A stretch of DNA of 64,000 nucleotides, from NCBI RefSeq assembly GCF_900178525.1, contig NZ_FXDJ01000009.1, positions 1-64,000 of the forward strand. The letters are read 5' to 3'. Shown piece by piece: positions 10,125 through 18,489 of the stretch. The notes below the pieces were generated by a model that did no database searches, was not told the origin of the DNA, and was given only the letters and a program-made list of their open reading frames with translations. Position numbers and translations under genes: made by a program. Source of the DNA: Massilibacteroides vaginae (GTDB taxonomy: Bacteria > Bacteroidota > Bacteroidia > Bacteroidales > Tannerellaceae). Positions within the stretch are counted from its first letter, which is position 1, and each line of letters starts with the position of its first letter.

Positions 10125-10337
10125 ATGAAGCTAAATTCAATCAACAGCAACGGCTGTTCTGTTTGTAAAACAGGCAAAGAGAACTATACAACCTTTATTG
10201 CAGGAGCGTTCAGAGGAACGGAATACTATCAATATGACTATCGCCATACAGACGGAGAACTATTCTCAACAGTCGCAAAATCGTTGGAAGAATGCCGAAA
10301 ACAGCGGGATGAATGGCTATCTAAAAAGCAGGAGTGA
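10125..10337 (+). CDS. DUF3873 family protein
   Basis: A 70-residue protein matching DUF3873, a short family of Bacteroidales conjugative elements: it has the NGCSVCKTGKENY opening, the YYQYDYRHTDGELFS core and a C-terminal EECRKQRDEWL helix. ATG at 10125 (MKLNSINSNG) is preferred to one at 10098 that overlaps the upstream gene. Function unknown. It is the last gene of the plus-strand block and is followed by a terminator. Confidence 0.8.
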   Translation: MKLNSINSNGCSVCKTGKENYTTFIAGAFRGTEYYQYDYRHTDGELFSTVAKSLEECRKQRDEWLSKKQE

Positions 10338-10340
10338 CTG

Positions 10341-10370
10341 ACGGGCGTATTTTCGCCCGTTACTTTTTCC
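10341..10370 (+). terminator. terminator after the DUF3873 gene
   Basis: ACGGGCG and CGCCCGT form a stem with a 6-nt loop, then a T run (TTACTTTTT). A second inverted repeat, GTTACTTTTTC (10359-10369) with GAAAAAGTAAC (10395-10405), overlaps it, so an alternative larger hairpin can form. Confidence 0.75.
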
Positions 10371-10506
10371 ATGACTTTTCCAAAATGACGGGGAGAAAAA
10401 GTAACAAAAAGCCCTATCTGATGTTTCTATATTCGTTTTGAGGAGAAACAATTTTATTTGAGAACAACAGTATAGAAAATTTTCATAGCTTAACAAAAAT
10501 GCAAAC

Positions 10507-11337
10507 TTAAACTTCCAACTCCAGACCAGTATATATTTGATTTAATTTATTTCCAAGTATTGTCTTGAGATAATTGAATGAATACTCTCCTGTGCAGTGC
10601 CCGGTAAATAATTTTATTTCATTTTCAAGAAAATAATTGGAAAAATCTCTTAATTCTTCATCGGTTGCATGTTGTTTTGATATTGGGTTGCAAAAATGAA
10701 ATCCGCCAATATATGCTCTTACTTTTTTATCGGGGAAATGCTCCTTAACCGTTTCTATTGAATTGATAACTCCATTATGTGAGCAAGAATTAAAGATAAT
10801 TAATTCATTATTGTCTATTAAAACTAAAATACCTTCATGCTGGAATGTATCGGGTTTTATATTCCCATCATTTCTCATGTAAAGAGCCTTATTTAAAGAT
10901 GGTTTGGGAAATTCATTCACGCTATTCCTAATAAAATAAGCACAGTCATTTAGTTGATGGTCTCCAGTCAAGGATGTTATACGTTCTTTTGTGATTTGAC
11001 TGCATTTTAGGCTTATAGGGTAATTAAAAACCTTAGCGATTTTGGTATAGTACATATCGTTGACATTCCCGAACATATAAATTTCGGCATTTTGATTTAC
11101 TTTACAAAAAGCATCAAGTCCTCCCGTATGGTCAACATGATTATGAGATAAAATCAGCATTTCCACAGATGATACATCAACATTCATCAAGGTAGAATTG
11201 TATAAAAATTTATCATCAGCCCCTAAATCTAAGATAAGGGACTTTCCGTTATATTCTATATAAAAAGACAATCCATGTTTTGCTTTAAATGCTTTGTCTG
11301 CTTTTGTGTTTTCTACCAATATTTTAACTTTAATCAT
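10507..11337 (-). CDS. MBL-fold metallo-hydrolase
   Basis: A 276-residue metallo-beta-lactamase-fold protein. The metal-binding motif H65-N-H67-V-D69-H70 is intact, and later ligands are seen in NSCSHNG near 188 and in GHC near 247. The sequence type resembles the group annotated as dihydropteroate-synthase-like or aminobenzene phosphate synthase hydrolases, but the substrate cannot be told. It has no signal peptide, so it is cytosolic. It stands alone on the minus strand between the PcfJ block and the tra operon, AT-rich, with a possible -7 element TATATTTG (minus strand, 11422-11429) about 85 nt upstream. Probably a cargo gene. Confidence 0.85.
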   Translation of the reverse strand: MIKVKILVENTKADKAFKAKHGLSFYIEYNGKSLILDLGADDKFLYNSTLMNVDVSSVEMLILSHNHVDHTGGLDAFCKVNQNAEIYMFGNVNDMYYTKIAKVFNYPISLKCSQITKERITSLTGDHQLNDCAYFIRNSVNEFPKPSLNKALYMRNDGNIKPDTFQHEGILVLIDNNELIIFNSCSHNGVINSIETVKEHFPDKKVRAYIGGFHFCNPISKQHATDEELRDFSNYFLENEIKLFTGHCTGEYSFNYLKTILGNKLNQIYTGLELEV

Positions 11338-11441
11338 TTTGTCTTATTGTATTATGTATATAACTTAAGTGGAAAAAATATTATTCTCCACGTAATTTAT
11401 AAGCTATTGATTTTCTGTGTGCAAATATAAGAATTTTCGCT

Positions 11442-12038
11442 TTACAATTTGGTTTCGTATGCTTTGAAAAAACAATAACACCACTCTATCGGATTCAGGA
11501 AACGATTGCCTTTCCTTATTTCATAATGCAAATGACTACCTGTTGATATTCCCGTATTGCCCACACAGGCAATTTGTTGAATTATACTAACCGAATCCCC
11601 TACACTTACCATTGTTTTACTTAAATGTGCATAGAATGAGCGAAAACCGCCAGCATGTGTAATTTCGATAAAATTACCGTAACCAGAACTGTAACCCTTG
11701 CGACTTACAATCCCATTGCCTGTTGCATATACGGGAGTACCTTTAACTTGTGGAATATCAATGCCTGTATGGAATTGTCGAACCTTACGGATAGGATGTT
11801 TACGCATTCCGAAACCTGATGAAATACGTTGCGGTTTCTTAATCGGAAAAATAACAGGATAGTTGCATAGTTCATCAATAGATAACTGCAAAGAATCTGC
11901 CATTTGATGAAACTCATATATAGAGTAAATTTTTTCCGTCAACTTCTCTATCTGTGCTTTTCTGTTTGGAGGACTATTCTGCTGTCCAAACACAGGGATA
12001 TTCAGTAAAGCGACAAAGAATATTATTACATATCTCAT
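11442..12038 (-). CDS. M23 family peptidoglycan endopeptidase
   Basis: A 198-residue exported peptidase when started at 12038 (MRYVIIFFVALLNIPVFGQQ, a signal peptide). The M23/LytM domain covers most of the C-terminal two thirds: GFGMRKHPI, the zinc ligands H87-x-x-x-D91 (HTGIDIP) and the H167-L-H169 pair (GSHLHYEI). It would cut peptidoglycan cross-bridges so the transfer machine can pass the wall. It is the last gene of the tra operon, in the place where other CTnDOT-like elements carry a lysozyme-type gene. A longer reading frame to 12113 lacks the signal at its N-terminus. Confidence 0.85.
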   Translation of the reverse strand: MRYVIIFFVALLNIPVFGQQNSPPNRKAQIEKLTEKIYSIYEFHQMADSLQLSIDELCNYPVIFPIKKPQRISSGFGMRKHPIRKVRQFHTGIDIPQVKGTPVYATGNGIVSRKGYSSGYGNFIEITHAGGFRSFYAHLSKTMVSVGDSVSIIQQIACVGNTGISTGSHLHYEIRKGNRFLNPIEWCYCFFKAYETKL

Positions 12039-12134
12039 AATTGGTATGTGGTTATGAAAAACGCCCGAATTAAACTCCGAGCGTTTTTCTGTTACTCTAT
12101 TTCCTCTCCCCATAGCTCTATGTCTGTCGGGGCA

Positions 12135-12653
12135 TTATTCAGTGAAAGGGCTATCCAAAGCCAACAAAGGGCGTTGAATGCTATGTAACTGTACATAATC
12201 ATGGTAAGCTGTTCTTCGTGAATCCTCTTTATCTTCTATTACTTTATCACTTTGCCAACTGAATGTTCGTTGCACTATCTGCCCGAAATTATCTTCGATA
12301 TACACGTCAATAGTTTGCTGGTCTTCGCAAAGAGAAGTATAATAAAGCCTGAAAGTTGTTTTGTTCAACGGATAAAGGTCATTCGGTTTGAGTACCCTTC
12401 CGTCATCCATTTTTAATTCGCCTTTTCCGTCAGGTTGAAAATATCGGATGAAGAACCGAGCTTGGTCGTAATTTCCTTCTTTTACCAATTGGCATCGAAT
12501 CTCTGCGGTTTCTCCCTCTGCGATTTTTTTCTGTACCGGCATAGATACGAAATCGAATGAATAAGATTGCTGAATATCCAAATCGTCACTACAGGCACAG
12601 ACTATTGCCGATAGCAATAGCGTGTATAAAAAATATGCTAAAAACTTTTTCAT
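12135..12653 (-). CDS. traQ: conjugal transfer protein TraQ (DUF3872)
   Basis: A 172-residue lipoprotein with a DUF3872 domain, the family of CTnDOT TraQ. The N-terminus MKKFLAYFLYTLLLSAIVCA ends in a lipobox with a Cys near 21. The beta-sandwich part includes GETAEIRCQLVKEGNY, RFFIRYFQPDGKGEL and the conserved FSWQSDK end. It probably sits on the periplasmic face of the envelope and takes part in the transfer channel. It lies 13 nt behind traO; the primase traP that separates these genes in CTnDOT is missing. Confidence 0.85.
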   Translation of the reverse strand: MKKFLAYFLYTLLLSAIVCACSDDLDIQQSYSFDFVSMPVQKKIAEGETAEIRCQLVKEGNYDQARFFIRYFQPDGKGELKMDDGRVLKPNDLYPLNKTTFRLYYTSLCEDQQTIDVYIEDNFGQIVQRTFSWQSDKVIEDKEDSRRTAYHDYVQLHSIQRPLLALDSPFTE

Positions 12654-12666
12654 TTTGTTGCTGTAT

Positions 12667-13251
12667 TTAATTGATAATAAATTTTAAACCCAATCCGAAC
12701 TGGGTATGGAAATGTCCTGTTGTTGTTCCAAACAATACCCGTTCACGGGCAGTCAGGAGCAGGACAACATGGTCGGTTAAATACGTTTCCATCTCCAACG
12801 TGATTGCACCCCCATAAATAAAGCGGTCGCTATTCCTAAGTGTAGAACCATCAAAGAGCGTCTTTTCTCCCCAGTTGCTTGTTTCATATCCGGCAAGTGC
12901 AGATCCGCCCAAAGAAAAAAGAACTACTTTGTTATGGTCGGAAAGAAACTTCAAATAATAACCGCCCTCTACTGTGAACTGACTGACAGGAATCCTGTCT
13001 TTTTTGTATGGATAATAGCGGTTCAGGTACTCTGTACCGAATACCCATTTGTTAGCATTTCGGGTATAGGTAGCCATAGCCGCCCCGAAGTAATATCCCA
13101 GTTCATTCTTTTTGTCCGATGAATGGAAACCATCTACCATTCCGCCTGTTACCTGTATTCCTTTCATACCTGGCAAACAACGCTGTGCATATGCTCCGCC
13201 CGAAAAGGCGAAGCAAAGCACAATTGTTAATATAATAGTCAGTCGCTTCAT
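12667..13251 (-). CDS. traO: conjugal transfer protein TraO
   Basis: A 194-residue outer-membrane-type protein with an N-terminal signal peptide (MKRLTIILTIVLCFAFSGGA). Aromatic and glycine-rich beta strands follow (GYYFGAAMATYTRN, VEGGYYLKF, QFGLGLKFIIN with a terminal beta strand), typical of the TraO family of Bacteroides conjugative elements. It likely forms part of the outer-membrane end of the type IV machine. It follows traN by 1 nt, so the genes are translationally close. Confidence 0.9.
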   Translation of the reverse strand: MKRLTIILTIVLCFAFSGGAYAQRCLPGMKGIQVTGGMVDGFHSSDKKNELGYYFGAAMATYTRNANKWVFGTEYLNRYYPYKKDRIPVSQFTVEGGYYLKFLSDHNKVVLFSLGGSALAGYETSNWGEKTLFDGSTLRNSDRFIYGGAITLEMETYLTDHVVLLLTARERVLFGTTTGHFHTQFGLGLKFIIN

Positions 13252-13252
13252 G

Positions 13253-14200
13253 TTATTTCACTTTTAATTCGTTGATAACTTTGGCTCTTACGAGGTCGGC
13301 ATTTTCAACCGTAAAGGTTTGATGACGGCCACCCTCTTTTTCAAATAGTTCTATGACAAGATGTTTATCATCAGGTATCGTGAATTTAGGCAGGGCGAAT
13401 ATGCAGCGTTCCATTTTCTTACCGCCTATCAACATCAGGTTGTTGTGTGCCCGAAGCGGTATAATTACCTGCTCCTGAATGGCGGTACGTTTGGCTACTT
13501 TCTTATCGACGATTTTGAAAGTAATATAGTCCACATCAAACGGTACATTGGACGAGTTTTTCAATTGCAGATGAAAATACAGCAATCCGTTATGTACATA
13601 CAAACCTTTAAGCGTATGTTGGATGCCGAAGCGCTTGGAACCGATATGCTTTATCTCCCTGTCATCGTTCTTATAAATAGATTTCATAATTAGCTTGACC
13701 AGTAAAGGCGATTCGCTACCCAGTTCCTTCATGTAAATCTCCATTGCGTTGTTTGGTCTGTTAACCGCTTCCCCATCATGGATAAAGTCTGTCATCTCAA
13801 CGCTTAGCTTTACAGGCTCATCGGCATATTTGACATTAAAAGTGTAGTAGGCACCGTCTTCGGTTATAACAGCCAGATTGCTCTCCTTAGAGAAGTCCCG
13901 TAGTGCCGCTTTCACTCGCAATACATTTTCCGCTCCGTCCGCTTTGGCTGCCAACAGGTCGGCAGAACCCAAGTCCACATAGCGGATTGGTGCCGGAAAG
14001 ATGACATGTACCGTTTTTGAAAATGTAACTTCAAGTGCATAGGGCGGTATCATACGATTAAAAGTCAGCGGTCGTGTCAGACCGTCAAAATAATCCCCTT
14101 TTGAGGGTGTCGAAGTAGCTTGTTCTTTAACTTCTACTTCCTGTGCGTTTGCAGTAAAGATGCACCCAACCAGTGCGAGTGCTAAAAAGAATCGTTTCAT
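13253..14200 (-). CDS. traN: conjugal transfer protein TraN (DUF4138, VirB9-like)
   Basis: A 315-residue secreted protein with a signal peptide (MKRFFLALALVGCIFTANAQ). The DUF4138 signature is present: FSKTVHVIFPAPIRYVDLGS, then FNVKYADEPV and a C-terminal beta domain with HIGSKRFGIQ and LKNSSNVPFDVDYITFKI. TraN is regarded as the VirB9-like periplasmic/outer-membrane partner of TraM. A CCACTAAAAAATCC motif lies 30 nt upstream of its start codon, inside the 64-nt gap to traM. Confidence 0.92.
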   Translation of the reverse strand: MKRFFLALALVGCIFTANAQEVEVKEQATSTPSKGDYFDGLTRPLTFNRMIPPYALEVTFSKTVHVIFPAPIRYVDLGSADLLAAKADGAENVLRVKAALRDFSKESNLAVITEDGAYYTFNVKYADEPVKLSVEMTDFIHDGEAVNRPNNAMEIYMKELGSESPLLVKLIMKSIYKNDDREIKHIGSKRFGIQHTLKGLYVHNGLLYFHLQLKNSSNVPFDVDYITFKIVDKKVAKRTAIQEQVIIPLRAHNNLMLIGGKKMERCIFALPKFTIPDDKHLVIELFEKEGGRHQTFTVENADLVRAKVINELKVK

Positions 14201-14230
14201 ACGAAAATTGTTTTAATTGTTATTACTATT

Positions 14231-14244
14231 GGATTTTTTAGTGG
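14231..14244 (-). promoter_or_regulatory. leader motif CCACTAAAAAATCC ahead of traN
   Basis: One of five exact or near-exact directed copies of a 14-bp motif in this element. Here it lies 30 nt upstream of the traN start, preceded in the transcript by a GGGC-TGAT-GCCC hairpin. Role unknown; see the finding on this motif. Confidence 0.45.
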
Positions 14245-14264
14245 TGGGCTGATGCCCTGATGTT

Positions 14265-15596
14265 TTATTGTACTTTAGGAAGCAGTAATACTTTGTAACC
14301 TGATTTCAGGGTTATTTTTACTTCCCGCATTTTCTTACTGAAAAACTGCGATACTCCTTGAATGGCACTTCGTCCCAAATCAGCAGCAAGCTGTGAACCT
14401 GCATCGTCAGTTATGGTGATACTACTTCCCATAGAGGTACCCATATTGGCTGCAATCTCTTTGGCTGCATTGATTTCGTCCGAGTTCGGAACGAAAATCC
14501 CCTGCATACCGTCCATATCATAAACAGCCATTTCAACAGGTATCACATTGTCGGCATATTGTATCGAAGTGATAAGTATCTGGAGACGTTCTCCGCTAAT
14601 CTTTGCACTTCCCGTCAGAACCGTATTGCGAGGAATCAATATATGACCTGCCTTCATTGGTTCCAATAAACGCAGTTGCAACTCTTTACCGTTGGATAGT
14701 GTGACTGTTTGATATACACAAGCCCTGATGCTGTTTTTATCTGTTATTGCTTCTTTTCCGGCAGCCGTTACAAACCCCATATTTCGGGGTTGGTTGTATT
14801 GCTCCACAAATTCATCATTGCTCAATGGGGCTGCTAACAGTGAAACTACACTATGGTGCACCTGCGAAACTGGCTGTGCGATAACTTTCTCACGCATATC
14901 GGCTATCGGTACTGTTTGTACTTGTTCCTGCGTGTTAGGCATGTACTTGGCGGCAATGGCATAGGATTTTTCAATCATCTCCAGTTGTTCGTCCGCTGCT
15001 GATTTTTTCTCCAGTTGATTTTCCAACTCCTGAATGCGGGATTCCATTGCAAGCTGTGTTTTGTCGTCTACTTTCACCGCAGGCTCTTCGTTCCAACTAT
15101 TTAGCTGTCGGTTGATGTCCCGATACGCATGTGTTGAAGCCTGAATAGGTGGACTGCTACGATAACTCCCTCTGTTATTCGAGTTTTCCTGATTATCGGA
15201 AGGAATAGGTGCTATAACCGTTTGGTTATCATAATTTGCCTGCGATTGGTGTTCCTCCCCAAGTGTAAAGGCAAAATCCTGTAAACTCCGCTTTTTTTCT
15301 TCTGCCTTATTTTGTAAGGCTTCCTGTTCATAAGCTGTCCGCTTATCGCCTACAATTCCTTCGTCTTTTGGGATAGGCAGTTCCGGGTTAAATCCGTCAA
15401 CTTGTTGTTCATCCTTACCACCGGAGGGAGCAAATATCAGCCACATTGAGCCGATAAAGAGCAGAATCAGAAGCGGAAAAATGAGCATCTTTTTTCGCTT
15501 TTGAAGTTCCTGCGGGGTAAGCTCCTTTTTAGGCTTATCCCTTTTGGTTTCGGCAGTGTCCGCTTTGCGGTCTTTGCCTTCTTTTTCATTACTCAT
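14265..15596 (-). CDS. traM: conjugal transfer protein TraM (VirB10-like)
   Basis: A 443-residue protein of the TraM family. A charged cytoplasmic N-terminus (about 1-34) precedes a single membrane helix (MLIFPLLILLFIGSMWLIFA, about 37-56), then a long variable linker with a coiled coil (residues about 165-205), and a C-terminal VirB10-like domain with KAGHILIPRNTVLTG and ISGERLQILI. It would span from inner membrane to outer complex. It overlaps traL by 8 nt. Confidence 0.92.
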   Translation of the reverse strand: MSNEKEGKDRKADTAETKRDKPKKELTPQELQKRKKMLIFPLLILLFIGSMWLIFAPSGGKDEQQVDGFNPELPIPKDEGIVGDKRTAYEQEALQNKAEEKKRSLQDFAFTLGEEHQSQANYDNQTVIAPIPSDNQENSNNRGSYRSSPPIQASTHAYRDINRQLNSWNEEPAVKVDDKTQLAMESRIQELENQLEKKSAADEQLEMIEKSYAIAAKYMPNTQEQVQTVPIADMREKVIAQPVSQVHHSVVSLLAAPLSNDEFVEQYNQPRNMGFVTAAGKEAITDKNSIRACVYQTVTLSNGKELQLRLLEPMKAGHILIPRNTVLTGSAKISGERLQILITSIQYADNVIPVEMAVYDMDGMQGIFVPNSDEINAAKEIAANMGTSMGSSITITDDAGSQLAADLGRSAIQGVSQFFSKKMREVKITLKSGYKVLLLPKVQ

Positions 15597-15861
15597 AATT
15601 GAATTTCTTTAAATGGTTAATACTATCTGTTTGCTGCCTTTGAAACTCCAGAAGTTTGATATGCTCAATCTGCATTTCCTGACCTTTGCTTTTACCCATG
15701 TTATAAATGGACGAAACGGTCATGTAGATAGAGCCTGCTCCAAACAGGAAAAGCATAGCGAGAATGATGATAACTCTCCCATCGGGCGTTATCTGCCCCA
15801 ACAAAGCCCGTAGACCGTCTTCCATCCAGTCCCTTACGGCTGTAATTTTCTTCTTTATCAT
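15589..15861 (-). CDS. traL: conjugal transfer protein TraL (DUF3989)
   Basis: A 90-residue protein with one membrane helix (VIIILAMLFLFGAGSIYMTV, about 29-48), flanked by a basic N-terminus and a helical tail. Size, topology and position between traK and traM match TraL/DUF3989 of Bacteroides elements. Its stop overlaps the traM start by 8 nt, indicating coupled translation. Confidence 0.85.
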   Translation of the reverse strand: MIKKKITAVRDWMEDGLRALLGQITPDGRVIIILAMLFLFGAGSIYMTVSSIYNMGKSKGQEMQIEHIKLLEFQRQQTDSINHLKKFNYE

Positions 15862-15865
15862 AGCT

Positions 15866-16489
15866 TTACCTGTCTAAAGTCCGTAAATCCCTGTTCTCAA
15901 TAATTTCAAAGCGTTCCATCGTAAACCCATGAGGGTTGTTGTCGCTTCGGACAGAATTAATCAGGTCGCAACGGGTTACCATGTTACGTTCCGTAGCATT
16001 ACTTGCCCTGATAATCATTTGCCGTGCATAGGTTGTCGCCTTGTACGGGTACACATCGAAGTTGCAGGCTATCGAATCAATCTGTATAATCTGATTGATA
16101 TTACCCGACACAATGCGATTATAGTAACCTTTCTCCGACATATCCTGATAGTACTTGAAAGCACTTTTATCGACAAGGAACAATGCCCTGTTGATATTCG
16201 ATTCAATAGCATTCTTGTCGGGAGAGAGTGTGAAGAACAATTCGTGGAACCGCTTTATATGTTCACGAGCTTCCACAGGACGATTTTGCGACATATCCTG
16301 CGAAAGAGCCAACATAAGCGACTTACCTTCATCCAATACATAGATTTTCTGCCGTTGTGCTTCCGCAAAGTCGTAGGAGTTCCAGACTGAATATCCGGTA
16401 ATGCCTGCACACAGCACAACAAACACAATGGCGATAATCCGTATCTGCTTGAAACTGGTTTCAATATTTTTTAAACTTTTAAATTCCAT
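15866..16489 (-). CDS. traK: conjugal transfer protein TraK (VirB8-like)
   Basis: A 207-residue inner-membrane protein with a signature TraK opening (MEFKSLKNIETSFKQIRIIA), a membrane helix at about 17-37, and a periplasmic domain with HELFFTLSPDKNAIESN and the C-terminal NPHGFTMERFEIIENRDLRT. TraK of CTnDOT-type systems is taken as the VirB8-like or assembly component. It lies 4 nt upstream of traL. Confidence 0.92.
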   Translation of the reverse strand: MEFKSLKNIETSFKQIRIIAIVFVVLCAGITGYSVWNSYDFAEAQRQKIYVLDEGKSLMLALSQDMSQNRPVEAREHIKRFHELFFTLSPDKNAIESNINRALFLVDKSAFKYYQDMSEKGYYNRIVSGNINQIIQIDSIACNFDVYPYKATTYARQMIIRASNATERNMVTRCDLINSVRSDNNPHGFTMERFEIIENRDLRTLDR

Positions 16490-16507
16490 GTTTTAATTGA
16501 TTAATAA

Positions 16508-17494
16508 TTATTTACCAAGTAAACGACCGCCTACATTTCCGGCTACCGCTCCCGCAGCACCTCCGGCAATAGCTCCTGCTTTACCTGCTGTTTTATTTAT
16601 TGCTCCGGTAGCACTTCCCATTCCTCCGGCTTGTATTACCCAACCCGCTACAGTCGGAATTGTGAAGTATCCGATAATTCCAATAATAAGGAACACGATA
16701 TACACACCATTGGAACCGTCCGGTATATAGTTCGGGTCTTGCAACAGAGCAATGTCCTGTTGAAGCATCAATACCTGTATTCGTGCAAGTACAGATGAAA
16801 AGATGTCGGAAATCGGCAGCCATAGATATACGCTTATATAGCGTGCAAGCCACTGGGTAAGCGTTGATTGAAATCCGTCATAGACGGAAAAGGCAAACGC
16901 TATCGGCCCCAGTATGGCCAGCACTATAAGGAAGAATGTCCGTATCGTATCTATTACCAGTGCGGAAGCAGCAAAGAGCAGTTCAAAAAAGTCTCTTATT
17001 ACCTGCCTGAACCATGCTTTAATATCGTACCAAAGCCTTTCACCCCACATACTGATGATTTCAGGGGTGTCGGTAATTCCCAAGTCTTTCATCTTTTGGT
17101 CATACACTTCGTCATCGACAAGCCAGGCTTTACCCTCACGCACCCGTGCTTCATATTCCAGATTGTCTTTCTGTTGCTGATAGGCTTTCATATCCATAGT
17201 CTGTGATTCTAAAATGCTGTGAGTTCCTTTTACAACAGGACTCATTACCGCATTGATAGTTCCCAAAACGATGGTGGGGAAAAACATAATACATAAGCCT
17301 ATGGCAAAAGGACGAAGCAGCGGAAACACATCAATCGGTTCTGCACGGCTCAATGCCTGCCAAACACGGTATGCCACGTAGAACAGGGCTCCCAGTCCTG
17401 CAATTCCCTTTGCGACACCAATCATGTTGCCGCAAAGAGGAAGCATATCTTGATACAGATTCGCAAGAATCTGATGTAGGTTATCAAAATTCAT
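16508..17494 (-). CDS. traJ: conjugal transfer protein TraJ (VirB6-like)
   Basis: A 328-residue polytopic membrane protein. Several hydrophobic segments are visible (about 20-45, 75-95, 165-205, 265-290), separated by a charged loop near 115-150 (EYEARVREGKAWLVDDEVYD). The tail is Gly/Ala-rich (GKAGAIAGGAAGAVAGNVGG). This matches TraJ of Bacteroides ICEs, the VirB6-like inner-membrane channel component. It lies between traI and traK in the conserved order. Confidence 0.92.
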   Translation of the reverse strand: MNFDNLHQILANLYQDMLPLCGNMIGVAKGIAGLGALFYVAYRVWQALSRAEPIDVFPLLRPFAIGLCIMFFPTIVLGTINAVMSPVVKGTHSILESQTMDMKAYQQQKDNLEYEARVREGKAWLVDDEVYDQKMKDLGITDTPEIISMWGERLWYDIKAWFRQVIRDFFELLFAASALVIDTIRTFFLIVLAILGPIAFAFSVYDGFQSTLTQWLARYISVYLWLPISDIFSSVLARIQVLMLQQDIALLQDPNYIPDGSNGVYIVFLIIGIIGYFTIPTVAGWVIQAGGMGSATGAINKTAGKAGAIAGGAAGAVAGNVGGRLLGK

Positions 17495-17513
17495 AACTGA
17501 TTATATTTTTTGA

Positions 17514-18137
17514 TTACCAATACCTTTCGGATGGATTGCCGTAAAGTGATAGTACCCTGTCCATATCATTCTTTTCTTTTGCTCGGATATACGAAACAGA
17601 GATACTCTTTTGAGTGTAGTATTTGGTCAGGTTACGGTATTCCAACATTTTGTCATATACTTGGTCTATCACCTCCATACGTTCTTTATCAGACAAGGAA
17701 AGCCCATTACTTCCGGTAACAATATTTTTCAATTCCGTTACCAACGCACCCCCTTCTTCCAATATCTTGGCGTAACCTGCTGAAATAGCTACCAGTTCAT
17801 TGGGTGTAAAGTTGGGATCTCCCACCATTTTGTTAAATCCGTTCACATAGATGTCCGTAATTTCACTAACCATCTCGATGGTCTTTTTTACTTTACGGGC
17901 ATCTTTAATCAGGTTGTTTACCGACTTTAAAGCATCGTAATATTCTTTACCCTGATCGTACACTTTTTTTACTTCCTGAACATTCTTCACCATGTTTGAT
18001 ACCGTTTTGACACTTTGAACGGCACTTGTAATATTCTGTACAAGGTTGGTCGGGTCGGTTACAACCCATTGCGCTTTCGCCTGAAATGAGAGCATGGAAA
18101 GACCTGATATCATTAGGCATAAAAAGATTCGTTTCAT
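17514..18137 (-). CDS. traI: conjugal transfer protein TraI (DUF4141)
   Basis: A 207-residue secreted protein when started at 18137 (MKRIFLCLMISGLSMLSFQA, signal peptide); an upstream in-frame ATG at 18182 would bury the signal. The mature part is largely helical with WVVTDPTNLVQNITSAVQS and the YTQKSISVSYIRAKEKNDMD end, matching DUF4141/TraI. It occupies the place of a VirB5-like minor pilus protein in this class of machine; that equivalence is inferred. Confidence 0.88.
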   Translation of the reverse strand: MKRIFLCLMISGLSMLSFQAKAQWVVTDPTNLVQNITSAVQSVKTVSNMVKNVQEVKKVYDQGKEYYDALKSVNNLIKDARKVKKTIEMVSEITDIYVNGFNKMVGDPNFTPNELVAISAGYAKILEEGGALVTELKNIVTGSNGLSLSDKERMEVIDQVYDKMLEYRNLTKYYTQKSISVSYIRAKEKNDMDRVLSLYGNPSERYW

Positions 18138-18181
18138 AACTTCAAATTTTAATTGATTATTAATTGATTTTGGGTTGCACA

Positions 18182-18484
18182 TTAATCGTACACCCTTTTG
18201 TATTCGCCTTCGGTAGTAAACAGCAACAAGTCCCGCTCATCATCGTAGGTGATTTGCATCATACCGTAGAAATAGAAAAATGTAATCCCCCAGCTTTGGC
18301 ATAAATGGACGGTAAACGCCGCATCTTGTTTGTAAGAAAACTGCAACCGGAATCGACTACCGTCATGGAATATTCTAATGCCGGGAGAACCACAAAGGCT
18401 AACCCATGTACCGCATATTTCACGGAGCGGAAAATGGTTTCGCACTTGCGGTGCCGAATATGGCTTACTGTTTTTTCTTTTCAT
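18182..18484 (-). CDS. DUF3876 family protein
   Basis: A 100-residue protein with no signal peptide. The motif REICGTWVSLCGSPGIRIFH and the following beta strands with LQFSYKQDAAFTVHL and LLFTTEGEYKRVYD match DUF3876, a small family encoded between traG and traI in Bacteroides elements. The fold looks like a small beta sandwich or lipocalin-like barrel. Function unknown; the tight fit (5 nt after traG, 44 nt before traI) supports a role linked to transfer. Confidence 0.8.
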   Translation of the reverse strand: MKRKNSKPYSAPQVRNHFPLREICGTWVSLCGSPGIRIFHDGSRFRLQFSYKQDAAFTVHLCQSWGITFFYFYGMMQITYDDERDLLLFTTEGEYKRVYD

Positions 18485-18489
18485 GGCAT

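Noticed and set aside
10359-10405. Insertion-sequence end from the inverted repeat GTTACTTTTTC/GAAAAAGTAAC
   Set aside because: The arms are 25 nt apart and overlap a terminator; no transposase is present in the window.
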